DNA from: Stemphylium vesicarium
Taxonomy: Eukaryota; Ascomycota; Dothideomycetes; Pleosporales; Pleosporaceae
NCBI GenBank assembly: GCA_004380135.1
Contig: QXCR01000106.1
Location: 1-64,000 of the forward strand
Direction: 5' to 3'
Length of the DNA: 64,000 bases
Every line of letters begins with the position of its first letter. The stretch's first letter is position 1. The notes beneath the pieces were generated by a model that saw only the letters and a list, made by a program, of their open reading frames with translations, made no database searches and was not told the origin of the DNA. A program made the translations under genes and the position numbers. Of this stretch, positions 1 to 10,730 are shown piece after piece.

Positions 1-98
1 TCCCCAGCAGTGGGCGCGTTCGATAGCGACGGTAGAGGAGAACTGCACTTATCGCGTTCGACAAGGCGGCGGAGGCTTGAGTTCGAAGGAGTAGACAT
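1..98 (-). CDS. hAT element transposase, N-terminus (partial)
   Basis: On the minus strand an ATG at 96-98 opens a frame that stays open to the window edge (32 complete codons, beginning MSTPSNSSLRRLVERDK). The same frame exists in the second hAT copy at 24719, where the start codon is ATA, so this copy keeps the better 5' end. A CCAAT box (minus-strand view, about 206-215) and a TATATATA stretch (about 224-232) lie 100-135 bp upstream and fit a promoter. Catalytic hAT domains are beyond the window, so activity cannot be judged. Confidence 0.5.
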   Translation of the reverse strand, partial: MSTPSNSSLRRLVERDKCSSPLPSLSNAPTAG

Positions 99-518
99 GA
101 AGTACGCTAAAATGTCTGGCGGCGAGAGTGTTGCCGCATCGGGTTGCTGGAGCGGGCGCGACGCGTCAAGGCGGCCATGTGGCCGTAGCGCAATCGGCAG
201 AGTCTGATTGGCTCGGGGATTATATATAAACCATACGGGACTAGTGGCTTCCCTTTTGAGCCTAGCGTCCGGCTTAGTTGCATCGACAAGCCGTGTTCTG
301 AGCAACACTAGAAGTGGCTATCGTGACTGCAAAACACAGCTTCAAATTCAGTCCAACTCAGTCTAATTCAGTCAGTTCAGTCAGTCTAGAGGTCTCTGGA
401 CTGACTGAACTGATATCCAGAGGCCTCCGGACTGACTGAACTGATATCCGGACGGAACGAAGACTGACTGAACTGACTGCCAAGATTCAGTCAGTTCAGT
501 CAGTCCGAACTGAATAGA

Positions 519-537
519 CTGACTGGTAGCCAGTCTG
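519..537. repeat. hAT terminal inverted repeat (copy 1)
   Basis: Nineteen bases forming the outer end of the element, related to the TIRs at 24359-24377 and 25774-25792 with two substitutions. It marks the junction with host DNA at 537/538. Confidence 0.75.
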
Positions 538-588
538 CATCTCCCACGTCGTCTATCGCCTCGGTGGCAGAGTGCCGTTCCGATTCCC

Positions 589-956
589 TCAGTGAACCAG
601 TCGGAGAGCTGTGCCAAACACCTCCAATAGAGGTGCAATCTGGTTGAATATCACGGCCTTGCCTCTGAGGCCGAGCTGACCCGCTTCTATCCTCAGCCGC
701 CTAATGTCTGTCCGGTTTTCCTCAGTCGACCCAAACCCGTCGATTACCCGATAAAGCTCTGCCATGAGCCTTTCCTCGGTGTACCTGGGCTCTTGCGAGC
801 TTCCTTGAGACAGAGCTGCAACTTTGTCAGCACTATAACAGCCATTGGTGAATACAAACATGACATACCGCGGAGCTCTTCTTGCCTGTTCCTGTTTCGT
901 TGCCGTGCAGCGAGTATGCTGTGCATTGTAGGCCGATGTTGGATGTCTTCATTCAT
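589..956 (-). CDS. small two-exon hypothetical protein
   Basis: Proposed exons on the minus strand: 956-869 and 815-589, giving 104 aa. The 53-nt intron (816-868) has a GTATGT donor, a perfect TGCTGACA branch site and a TTGCAG acceptor, and joining restores one frame across codon phase 1. The product is charged and probably helical (YTEERLMAELYRVIDGFGS region), with no domain I recognise. Its stop codon lies 51 bp from the hAT border at 537, so the element sits just downstream of it. A further upstream exon (toward 1088) is possible because a CTAAC-containing pyrimidine-rich stretch precedes the chosen ATG, but it would not stay in frame as read. Function unknown. Confidence 0.5.
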
Positions 957-1497
957 GGTGCGGGTGAGGATCTTGAGGAAGTGAGGAAAGTGAGAGTTAG
1001 AGGGAGTGAGATGGGACCCACTTTTGTTGAAGAGGAAGCCACGACTACAACAAAGCACAAGATCCCCTTGAAGCGCATCCAGCTCCACGTGGCCCTAAGC
1101 GCAGAGCCCAAATCACTTCAGGGCCATTTGTATGCCTCTTGCACTCTGCAATATTGCATTGAAGCACTGCACGCTTCCACATCAACACCGCATTCTTGTT
1201 CCAGAGCCATTGCCTCCTTGTTGTTCATTGCAGCAGCTTCGAGCTTCCTTCTTCTTCTTTCCCCTCGCCTCGGGCGGCACCTTCCCTAAGTCTCAACGAG
1301 CGGTGGTTCCATTCACCAATATTTTCCGCTCTGTTATTGCGCCAGCCTTGGCGCACGACATGGCTAGCACCACTAAACCTGGCATCGGCTTTGACACAAG
1401 CCACAAAATTGAGCGAGGCGTATACACATATCCTACGGCGATTAATCACGTTCTCGACACATCACGATCATAAGTTTTCAACTAGACAGCAGCGATC
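957..1497. other. intergenic / possible 5' exon region of the protease-like pseudogene
   Basis: Contains an ATG at about 1360 opening a 38-codon frame (MASTTKPGIGFDTSHK...) that stops at 1471-1473 and might be an upstream exon of the next gene; no convincing splice pair connects them. A CT-rich tract lies at 1240-1270. Nothing else seen. Confidence 0.4.
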
Positions 1498-2935
1498 GTG
1501 GAGTACCTTCATACCATTAAGCTCGCCTTAGCCGCGGAGGTGCTCGATGGCTACACAGCCCAAGAACGGATCCTCACAGGCATTATCCAACCAAGCCAAA
1601 CAAGAATCATCGAAGATTGGCAAAAACATCGAAAGGACCTTCTACTACTCATTGAAAAGAAGAATTGGGTATCCGTTGACTGCATCAACTTCGGAACGCG
1701 TCAAAACAACATGAATCCAACAATAACAGTTACATCTGTCGATACAGACGACGATGACTGGGATACCTTATCGCAAAGGATTGATATTTTTTTCTAGGGG
1801 CATGTAAAGGTAGGGATACGATGGGGTAGCTGGAACTCAATCCTGGCTTGCGAGGAGATGTCCGACCTCTCCGAGGAAGAAGAAGAGGAACTTGCTTTCA
1901 GAAAACGGTCTCAGGTCAAAAGCGGGAGTATCACATTTGAACCGGAGGACAAATATGTCAGCAGGGAGACTTTCCTGCCAGAGTTCCGGAGCGGTGCCTC
2001 TCTCGGTGTGCGGGGGGGATGTCCCAGCGGAAGCCTTGGTGGATTTATCAATATCAAAACCGACGCAGAGACACCACCTATTTGCGTAGGAATGACCAGT
2101 CACCACGTCCTGTGTCCGAAGAAAAGCGTCGCAAGGCGACCGGGCCAGCCTGACGCCACCTCCCCCAACGTTGTATCACCCGCAGACAAAGATGTCGACA
2201 GGTACAAGACTCACTTGGCCAGGAGCATCCTCTCCCTCAACAACCTCATACGGGACTTTGGATCCAAATCCAAGGCAACTCAGGATACCTTTATAAGGTT
2301 CCAGAGGGATAAGTGGAGGGCAGAAGGGACCCAGCACAGACGAGACGCGGAACAAGCCCGCGTATCCGATACGACTGCTGGCGAGGTTTGGGCAAGTTCT
2401 GGGAAGAGGACCCACACTAATCCCAGGTACAGCACTGGAGAGCACATCGATTAGTCGAAAGGAGAAGACGAGAGCCACTCCATGCCACTACAGTGGGACA
2501 TCGATTGGGCCTTATTCAAGCTTGCCTCGAATCCCGCACGCACAGCCGCAAAATATGGACCGCCTTCCGATAAAAAAGATGTACATGTACATCAGCATCT
2601 TGTGATGACACAACGTAATGAGATTTGGCGAACGCGACGATACGCGACCCGGTGAAATATTTGCTCCGGTACTTTGCCATGCAATTGTACCGCTGAGAAC
2701 CGCAGAGCCAGCCTTCATTCAGGGAGGCGATTCGGGATCCTGGATCCTCCACAACATCAATCAAGCAGGGGCGCAGGCAACAGTGGTAGGCCTGGGAATG
2801 GGGGGAAACCAAGCGACAAAAGTAGCATACATGTGCCCTATCGACTTGATCATCACGGATATCGAGTCACTCACGGGTGGAACCGTGATTTACCCAGCAG
2901 ACGTAGGCGAGGTGAAAGGCAAGTTGACGATTTGA
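1498..2935 (+). pseudogene. trypsin-like serine protease family, decayed
   Basis: Three open segments read as parts of one protein. Segment 1 (1498-1794) ends at an in-frame TAG (1795-1797) and continues in the same frame as segment 2 (1858-2451). That segment ends at another TAG, after which the frame again continues (DIDWALFKL region) before a shift to the frame of segment 3 (2618-2935). Segment 2 holds GSLGGFINIKTD followed by TSHHVL, typical of the catalytic His region; segment 3 holds IQGGDSGSW, the catalytic Ser motif. The layout resembles the large fungal family of trypsin-like proteases found beside HET/NLR genes (family knowledge). An acidic low-complexity run (SEEEEEE) sits near 1870. 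Two stops plus one frame change argue for a pseudogene; unrecognised introns are the alternative. Confidence 0.6.
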
Positions 2936-3082
2936 AGGCTGCAAATCGGTCGCTTTGGGGTACCTAGAAGTATAGTAACGATCTTGTAACAACTGCATAT
3001 CGAAAAGTATTGCACGTCGCTATTACAGCTCCCACTCTAGGAGATTACAGTCACCCCAAGAGCTCCGTCTAGGAAGTGTCAC

Positions 3083-4128
3083 ATGGAGTACATCGCCACG
3101 AAAGAGCGCGACGGCGGACTCATAGAGCACGGCCTGGGTGACTGGGGCGTGGATATTGCATTCGGCAATAACCAAGCCAACATCGAGACCGCAATTTACT
3201 ACCGCTGTCTCAGCAACATCCAGCGCATGTCACATGACGATGGCTTGGAATACATTCCATATATAGCCTAGAATCCTCCGTAGGAGGATCACGACACATG
3301 AATATGCATCTCTCACAGCGCATGGCACACGAGCTGGGAAATCCGGACCGGGAATACCGGTTCCGGAATTGGGTTGATAGGATACACACGGTATATAATG
3401 AGCGTCTGCTTGTTACTGATAAGAAGGCGTACCCCTACGCCTTTTACACCTCGCGCGACGACCCGCTGCACCACGATCGCAATATGGTGGCGCAGGCATT
3501 CGCTCTTCAGTTCGATCTCGTGCCTGCATCACGCGTCTCGGACGTGCAAACCGCCTTCTTATCTGCATGCGCGAGTGTGAAAAACCTTATTGCCGCCGGC
3601 GAGATAGGTCTGAAATATCTGTTCAACACCCTTTCAGACCTCAATCGTCCCGATATTATCTTGGAGATGTGCAGACAAGAAGAGCATCCGAGTTATATGC
3701 GCTTCATTCGGAGGGGAGAGTCAACGCTGAATGAGTTCTGGCAGGATATAGGCAGGAGCAAGTGTCACGATATATTGGGTACGATCTACGAGTGGTTCTA
3801 TGAGGGCGTGCTGGGTGCCAAGGCAGAGACGGAAGCGTATAGGACTTGGCGAGTCAGACCACCCCTGGACAGTGAGTTTAGTATGGTGGGGGGAACTGTG
3901 GACTGTCCATATGGGACAATTGAAGTCAAATATGAGAGACGGATTGTGAATGATAAGGAAGAAACCAGGATGTGGGTTACAGTTCCGCCCAGTACAACAG
4001 AGTATTTGCTATTGCCCAGCGATGCGTGCAGGGTTCCGGTGAAAAGGTTGGGGAAAGGCGGGTACGATGTAGAAAGGAACGTTAAGAGGATACTGCTGGA
4101 GCCTGAAAAGTATGAACTCTTGCTGTGA
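3083..4128 (+). pseudogene. GH78 alpha-L-rhamnosidase remnant (C-terminal third)
   Basis: The 276-aa frame from 3298 carries the end of the six-hairpin catalytic domain and the C-terminal beta domain of GH78. Visible features are AQAFALQFDLVP, a motif like TLNEFWQDIGRSKCHDILGTIYEWFYEGV where such enzymes bind sugar, and GTVDCPYGTIEVKYER. A short frame at 3083-3271 supplies the preceding block (GLGDWGVDIAFGNNQANIETAIYY). The two are separated by about 90 bp flanked by a repeated CAGCGCATG, suggesting a local duplication or insertion. Full-length GH78 enzymes are about 900-1000 aa; two thirds are missing and no signal peptide or upstream exon is visible. The usual role is removing terminal rhamnose from plant glycosides. 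Confidence 0.75.
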
Positions 4129-4313
4129 GGTAAACGGGTCAATCTTATGACATGAATTGATACGATAATTAAACACGTTTACAGGCTAAGAACGAGAGAA
4201 ATGCATCGCCTTTAGGGTGCGTGACGCCTGATATGAGAACTGCTCAAAAAGCTTTACTACGAGGAATATGATCTGGTAGAGTGCTCCGCCCATACTGTCG
4301 AACAATTTCGGTC

Positions 4314-6899
4314 TTACCACAGCTGGCAAGTAGGCTCTTTGACTTTGCACTGGAAACTCTCCCTAAACTCTCGCGAGTTAGCCATGGTGCCTAAGATCCT
4401 GGCCCACTTAGGAGCATGAGGATCGGTATAGATGCGGTTAATCGCAGTATCCTTGCGTGTCTTGCCGCACCACCAGTTGCTGTAACTGACGAAAAACATC
4501 TGCTCTTGGGTGAAGTGGTCCAGACCAGGGAGGTTCCTGTTTGGTGTTTCGGCAGAACGGCGCTTCCACGCTTGGAAGGATGCTGATAAACCGCCTGCAT
4601 CGGCGATGTTCTCACCAAGAGTAAGGCGACCGTTGACATTTAGGGGCTTGCCGTCGGGTCCGGGAACGGAGAAGTTGGAGTATTGGTCAACGAAGCACTC
4701 GACCTTGTGCTTGAAAGCGTCAACGGTGGCGTTGGACCACCAGTCTGTGTAGTTGCCATTTTGGTCGTAGTGGCGACCCGTGCTATCAAAGGCGTGGCTT
4801 AGCTCGTGACCAGCAACGGAGCCAAAAGCGCCATAGGACATATAAGCTGGGACGTCGACGTCGAAGACGGGGAATTGCATGATTCCCGCTGGAAATACTA
4901 TTTCGTTACCAGGCGGGTTGTAGTAAGCGTTTACTAGAGGAAATTGTTAGTGCATATGTTTACTGGGTTGTGAATGTGAGCACTCACCAGTCGGGACGGT
5001 CATGTCCCATTGGTCGCGGTCCACGGGCTTCCCAAGTGCCGACCATTCCTCTTTAACGGAGAAGCGGCGCATGGCAAGCGCGTTCTCGAAGAAGGCATCC
5101 GACGAAACTTTGACAGTCTCGTAGTAATCCTCAAGCGTAGGTGGGTCCATGATATCCGGGCTCTTGGTCGGGTATCCAATCTTCTGGACGATGTTGTGCA
5201 CCTTCTCCACTGCCTTCTTGGTGGTATCCTTATCCATCCATTCGGCTGCATTGAGCTTTTTGGCGAACTCGGTCTTGATGTCTGTGATGATGGTGTCGCC
5301 GAACGTCTTGGCCTTGGCGGAAAAGGCCTTCTCAACGAAGAAACGGCTGAGGATCCATCCCAAGCCGTTGTCAACGTGGCCAACACATGATCGCCATCGC
5401 TCGGGAGCAGAGTCGGGGTCCTGATGTTGTCAGAAAAATTGCATGAAGAGGAATTGGAGAGGCACATACCTTGCCGGAAAGTACGTTGACGAAGCGACGG
5501 TAAGGCTTGACAGCATCCGTGTCGACGTAAGCAGAGAAAGACTGGACAGCCTTCCAGACAAAGTAACTTTGAAGGACATCATTGGATGTAGCAGCCAGGG
5601 TGACCGATAAATCTTTCAAGTAATTCGGAGTCATGACGATGACGCGCTCGATCTTCGTTCCTTTGGGGGCCTGGCCTGCGAGCAACGCCTTCAGCTCAAT
5701 TTCAGGAGCGATTGCAGCAGCGTCATCGATGAGCATTGGGTTGTAGTATTTCTAATATACGGTTAGCATTCTGGATATCGCGGGGCGAATTTGGATTACT
5801 GCGCCAGGCTGCACAGGCTGCCCATAAAATGAGGCTCAAGTGCGTCGCGCGGGGCTGGTATAGAGACTTACTGTGACATCTTCCCTCTCTTCTTCACTTG
5901 GCGAGGCTGCGGCAAGCTTCTTCTCAAGATCGATGATACCCGCAAATACTGCCTTGTCCTGGTCGGGGTAGAGCGAGCTCAGGACTTCGACAGCAACGTC
6001 GCGGTATTTCTCAACGAGCTTCTCGTCTTCGTATCGTTCTTTGGAAGGTAGTCCAAAGCTCCAGGGCGCGCCTAAAGACACAACGACTGTGTCAGGATCA
6101 GTGTCATCGGCACCTGTACCGGTTGCCACAAGGCCAGTGACACCGTACTTGGCCAAAAGGAGAATAGCGTCTTTGATGGAGTTGGATTCCGATGCGGTGG
6201 TAGGATAGGCCTTTTTGATCTCCTCCAAAACGCGCACAAGAGGCTCGGCGCCGATGCTCTTAATTTGGTCTTCGTTAAGACAAGCGTCGTACGCAGCCTT
6301 CATCTTGTCGAAGTTTTCCTCGTCCGCAGATTTCGAAACCGACATTAGCTGCATGGGTGAGAAGGGAGAATGCTACACAATGGTCAGTTAGGAAAGTCGC
6401 CACGACTTTTCTAGGACCTCACCTGTGAGTCCTTTGGGTAAGGTGCTTCGAGGATATGACGAAGTAACATCTGTGAGTTCTCCGACATGATGGTACCCGT
6501 GAATGCATCACCCTGGTCGGCTCGGAGGTCATGGCGATCCCTCCAGCCGCCGCAGACAAGCTCTTCAAAGTCATCGCAGGGGTCGAGATCTTTGTACTGA
6601 GGCGAAAGGTTGTAAAGCACTTCGGATGCAGCATGTACGCAAGCTGGGGTCATGCATAACTCGCTCTCCTCTTGGTAGCTGTCAGTAGGCTCATAGCTGA
6701 CTAGCACGTGTTAGCCGTAACGTGCACGTGAGCATTTTGAGGCGATGCAGGTACCTTGAGGGAGTCCATAGATGATGAGCGATGCTGTAGCAGCAATGGC
6801 AAATAGTCTGCCTGCCGCTTGACGTTTCGAAGAGCGTCCTACCGACTCCGGGTGTCCCGCTGCGGATGCAGCGGACGCGAGAAGCGCCTTCTCTGACAT
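4314..6899 (-). CDS. M13-family zinc metallopeptidase (neprilysin/endothelin-converting-enzyme type)
   Basis: Six exons: 6899-6755, 6700-6423, 6372-5872, 5751-5470, 5420-4988, 4933-4314; all junctions keep phase and give 752 aa, the usual length. Introns are 49-54 nt except one of 120 nt, most with clear CTAAC or CTGAC branch sites. A short cytoplasmic N-terminus is followed by a hydrophobic segment (about residues 31-47), so this is a type II membrane protein with the catalytic domain outside the cytosol. Zinc site: HELSH at residues 589-593 and the third ligand in ENIAD at 654-658. The protein ends in CQLW, matching the C-terminal CxxW of M13 enzymes. It should cleave peptides up to a few kDa at hydrophobic residues; the substrate is unknown. 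It is the only intact gene in the left 8 kb apart from the small one at 589. Confidence 0.93.
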
Positions 6900-8290
6900 G
6901 GTTCACGGATGGCAACGCTGATGGGTGGATAGGAGATTCGGGCGGGGAGAATAACTGGGGATGATGCCAGCCAGCTGAACACCGAGATGCTATGATGATG
7001 GAGAGCAAAGTGGTGATGGGGCGACGGAGCTGATGATGAAGATAGCTAGAAGTGCAGATCTGGGGTGCAGCTGACACGCATGTTGGCGCAGAAACGCTAT
7101 GGCGGGACCTTGCATATGCATGACTCGCTCTCGTCCCCTGTCAGCTGATCATCCCCGATCAAACACAACGCCGCTCTCGCCTCGACGACTTTCTCGCCAG
7201 CCATGAGTGCGCAGCAATTGCTGACCGGCTTGGGATCTGCTAGTGTCTCAGTCTTATGTGGCGCACGCCGCGCTATCTGTGCTTCTCACCCGGACGAGGC
7301 CCACTGCTATTCACTTGCGCCTCGCTTAGTCCGCGGACACCCCGGTACTCGAGCCGCCCACCGACTTTTGTCGCCTCTCTCACCCTTACAGCCCTTAAAG
7401 GCTCTTCTTGTCTGCCGCACGGCCAATCTTGATGCAAGGTCCGCGCGACAGCGCTGCATGGAAAGCGACATAACAGCCTCCACAGTCATATCGTAACGAC
7501 ATCTCCATCTCCCTGTCGAGAGGTGTCACTAGGTTGAAGCTCGGTCTCTCAGAAATCGGTCTTGTGATCTAAAATAAACAATGCGATATCGGCAAGAGCA
7601 CTGGGAGATAGGGAGGTTCGTAGGATGAGACGCGAAAGACGCAGGAGGATAGGGCAGATGCCTACATAGACGAAGCGATGGAGCCACTGCGCCGTCCAAT
7701 ACCGCGACACCAGGCCATCGCCGAGTCCATCACCCAGAGGTGAGGGGCAAGTTCGATTCAAGCCCATGAAGAAGAGATGGAAGCAAGAGCTCGAAGACTC
7801 GCGTGAGAATCGCGAGCGGACTTGGAGGACGCTTAACGTGTCTCAAAAGACTGCGAATTGCGAACAAGACATATTCCTGAGCTATGCCTCGGCCATCATT
7901 CATATTTGAGCCAATCGTTCTTTGACATCACTGAACAGGAGAATTGTGAACACATTTGGGAGTTGAATGGCTCGGCCAGTGAAAGCGACACGGACTTCGA
8001 TCCATTACGCAATTGCAAGATGAATTACCCGTAACACACGATACTCCCACGCACGGGAACAGTGACCCATTCAGCTATGATTTCACTCGACCCTTTTCCG
8101 ATATAAACCCCCAAATTCCCCCTCGCAAACACAATAATCAAAATTCGTAAAACTCAACCGCTCAGACTCAGAACGGAGCTCCTCTATCCATCTTTTCTGT
8201 TCAACAGAGTCATAGGTCGGTATTGAGCGCAACAAGAGACAAGCCCAGTTTTCGACTCCCCTCCAATAAAGCTACGTAACTCGATCCACC
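6900..8290. other. intergenic region, two divergent promoters
   Basis: Separates the start of the M13 gene (minus) from the first array gene (plus). A 97-codon frame at 7203-7496 has no recognisable features or splice context and was not accepted. The last 190 bp contain a TATA box and an AC/CT-rich leader. Confidence 0.6.
8102..8107 (+). promoter_or_regulatory. TATA box of the first array gene
   Basis: TATAAA in an otherwise pyrimidine-rich stretch, 184 bp upstream of the ATG at 8291; the region between reads as a typical fungal 5' leader. Position-based inference only. Confidence 0.4.
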
Positions 8291-10159
8291 ATGGCGATAT
8301 TACAATCCGAGTCCAGAAAGGAGAGCAGATCTATCTACGCCAAAAGGAACAAAGGCGGCCGGAAAACTGTAGTCAAGCCGCATTTGGAAGCAACTCCAGA
8401 TAGCAGTGGAAACACTGGAAAGCCGCCTCAACACACCACAGATTCTGAACCGTCTTCGGAAGATGACACAACAACCCGAGATAGACATCATGGAACGACT
8501 TCCCTGGTACCAAGCCCAAACACCACACACTTCAACTCCCACGAATTCAAATCAAAGAACGAACAAGAGCCCTCAATACTTTCTAGTGCATCCAGTTCTG
8601 GATCTGACTCAGACAGTACATCGTCTTCAGAAAGTGACGCTGAAGCCATTCGATTCAAGAATATCATCATACCACCCGAAGAGATCTCAGGCACCGGTCC
8701 ACTCCGACGTCAACAAGTTCGTCCTAAGAGCGGCAAGCCTTCAGTACTCCCGAGTACCAACCCCCCAGAAAAAAAGGACGATCAGCGGGACCAGCCGAGA
8801 ACTATCGGGAAGCGAACAGCAGCACCTATCACGTCTGCGGGCCCAGATGCCCTTGACATGTTGCGGTCGATGATCCCTCAGTATCTGCTTTCACGCTTGC
8901 CCGGATTTGACTCTCTGGAATTTTCCACGCATACTAAGGGGACAGGTTATGCATTGCTGCAATTACTCCTTGGTGTATGCGGCTCGCAAGAGATGTCGAA
9001 GTGGCAGAACTCAGTCTACGCTTATCTTAGACCCCACGTGAACCCTTCCATTGGACCTGCCCTGCAGATGGAGGTTGAGTCCGCGTACGAGAAGGATGGC
9101 TTCAATCTTGCGGTGGTCGATTGGGAGAAAGACATCAATACTGGCAGAGTCGAACTCCATGAAGCCTTTAGAGAGACCGACAGTAGACAGCAGCTGTACA
9201 CAGTTATCAAATACTATTTCCTACTGGCTACGGAGCAAGCGCAGGATGGCTTCGAGCACCAGTTCATTCCCGTCAACCAGACATTTTTCGCGCATCTGGA
9301 AGCCATCTGCAGGTCATGGGGCGCCCGAGATTCCCCTCTCGAGGAGATTCCAGAGGAGTGGGAATATGAGGATGAATACGCAACTCCACAATACCTATCG
9401 AGAAAGGACAATCAACGCCGTCGAAGAGTCTTATCTGAGCTCCCTGGTGTCGCGAAGGTGGTCAGGGAGTCTAGCAAAGATTTGGACTTAGACGTCAACA
9501 AAGAGAACGACGATCGAATCCGCCAGCGGACGAGCTCTCCCCTGCTTCGCTTGAAAAAAAGAGTTTCTGATAGCCCAGGGACCAAAACTTCAGTATATCA
9601 GCAAGATCAGGGCGTCCACGATGAGTTGCGATCCGGAGGGAATGTGAAGTCACTAAGCCAGACCATTGAATCTCGATCCCCAGGATCCAAACCTGTTCCC
9701 CCGAGGAGGGAAAAGTGGCGCCATCATCCCTGCATTCCCTCCGCGGGAAGTTCCAACGGCGGCCAGTCGCCGTTATCCTTTGCGCCAGACTTCGTCGGCA
9801 TGGTTCTGTCCCCGGGGACCTTTGCTACCGGAACCTCTAGTATTTTCCGTAAAGATAGCAGATCTGAGGTTGATGGAGGCTTTACCAGATTCGGAGAAAA
9901 CAACAGTCGACGTCTTCGTATTGACGTTTCCAGAGTGGCTCACAATGGAAGAGGGCGATCTTCTCAACACTACCAATACAGCCTATCCAAAATTAGGCGC
10001 AAATCGAGAAGCTCTGTTTCACCGCCCGTAAATCCTCCCGAAAGCCGCCGCCCTCCACCTACTCCCACAGAGGATGCAAGTAGCATGAGCTTGAAACAGC
10101 AGCGGAAGACGGCATCCGGTAGGATTGAGAAGCCAAGGAGAGCGTCAAAAAAGTCGTAG
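8291..10159 (+). CDS. array member 1: nuclear-looking hypothetical protein with the shared core
   Basis: Single open frame of 622 aa starting at CACCATGG, a strong fungal initiation context. Residues 1-180 are disordered, with a Ser/Asp/Glu-rich run near residues 99-118. Residues about 186-345 form the only globular part, containing SKWQNSVYAYLRPHV and then VIKYYFLLATE and FFAHLEAICRSW. This K-Y-Y-F block followed 25-35 residues later by F-x3-L-x3-C recurs in the next five loci. The rest is disordered and basic, ending RRASKKS; unlike members 2, 3 and 5, no coiled coil is evident. No enzymatic motif, signal peptide or membrane segment is seen. It is the outermost and most divergent member, so family membership rests on the core pattern and position. 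Function unknown. Confidence 0.75.
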   Translation: MAILQSESRKESRSIYAKRNKGGRKTVVKPHLEATPDSSGNTGKPPQHTTDSEPSSEDDTTTRDRHHGTTSLVPSPNTTHFNSHEFKSKNEQEPSILSSASSSGSDSDSTSSSESDAEAIRFKNIIIPPEEISGTGPLRRQQVRPKSGKPSVLPSTNPPEKKDDQRDQPRTIGKRTAAPITSAGPDALDMLRSMIPQYLLSRLPGFDSLEFSTHTKGTGYALLQLLLGVCGSQEMSKWQNSVYAYLRPHVNPSIGPALQMEVESAYEKDGFNLAVVDWEKDINTGRVELHEAFRETDSRQQLYTVIKYYFLLATEQAQDGFEHQFIPVNQTFFAHLEAICRSWGARDSPLEEIPEEWEYEDEYATPQYLSRKDNQRRRRVLSELPGVAKVVRESSKDLDLDVNKENDDRIRQRTSSPLLRLKKRVSDSPGTKTSVYQQDQGVHDELRSGGNVKSLSQTIESRSPGSKPVPPRREKWRHHPCIPSAGSSNGGQSPLSFAPDFVGMVLSPGTFATGTSSIFRKDSRSEVDGGFTRFGENNSRRLRIDVSRVAHNGRGRSSQHYQYSLSKIRRKSRSSVSPPVNPPESRRPPPTPTEDASSMSLKQQRKTASGRIEKPRRASKKS

Positions 10160-10730
10160 AAGGGGAGTGTCGCTGGCGCACCTCGGGGTTCAGATATTCG
10201 TTCTTAATCTCAGGGGGTTCAACCATGGGGTTCAGGATTGCCAGTATCTCGAGAGTATAGTCATGATGTTTCACGTTTTCTTTTGTAGGTAGTACGAGTG
10301 CGCATGCTGATTTTGTGCGGGGCTAGGGAGGATAAGTTCAAGGGACGCCAATTTGTTTAGCGCTTTATGAAAACGACACGAGGGCGCATGCTATGCATTC
10401 CGCAGAATGAAGTATTCAGATTACTACCAGAATTCATACCATTTTGCTATGAGTTTAAACCCTCGTAATGCATAATCGAAGAATGAAGGTGAAATTCGCC
10501 ACGAAAATAGCCTCGCATGGTGTAGATAGCGTGGATGGTCCTGACGCAGCCCGACGCATACCAGTGTGGTACTAAGGTACTTCTGACTTCACCGCGCCTT
10601 CCAAACCACGTGTCAACTAGCGAAGCCACGTGTAGCACAGGAAAATAACGCGTTCTGGAACCACCAGAAATCTCTACATTCTTGAAAAGAAAACCCGGGA
10701 ACTCCATTCCCCATACTCTCACTTACCAGA
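10160..10730. promoter_or_regulatory. intergenic region with paired CACGTG motifs
   Basis: Upstream of array member 2. Two CACGTG palindromes at 10607-10612 and 10627-10632, each preceded by C and followed by T, lie 20 bp apart and about 100-120 bp before the ATG. CACGTG is the E-box bound by bHLH regulators of the Cbf1/Pho4 type (general knowledge); binding here is inference. No gene seen. Confidence 0.4.

Larger units (their letters stand above)
1..537 (-). mobile_element. hAT-type transposon, one end (truncated by window edge)
   Basis: The right-hand border is a terminal repeat at 519-537 whose reverse complement reads CAGACTGGCTACCAGTCAG, differing at 2 of 19 positions from the terminal repeats of the complete element at 24359-25792. 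Inside it (about 340-520) are many CAGTCAGT/CAGTTCAG subterminal repeats. Bases 1-360 match 24500-24820 in reverse complement, so the element is read from the minus strand, with its transposase start at 98. The candidate target duplication would be the 8 bases 538-545; the partner lies outside the window. hAT assignment rests on TIR form and on the 8-bp duplication seen at the second copy. Confidence 0.75.

Noticed and set aside
1..240. tRNA-like GTAGCGCAATCGGC stretch near 184-200
   Set aside because: No cloverleaf partner arms could be found and the region is shared with the second hAT copy as ordinary element DNA.
340..520. CRISPR-like repeats (CAGTCAGT units)
   Set aside because: The repeats are irregular, have no uniform spacers, sit inside TIR-bounded elements and belong to a eukaryotic genome.
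7203..7496. 97-codon plus-strand frame
   Set aside because: No domain, no splice or promoter context, and irregular composition (Arg/Ser/Leu-rich) typical of chance frames.
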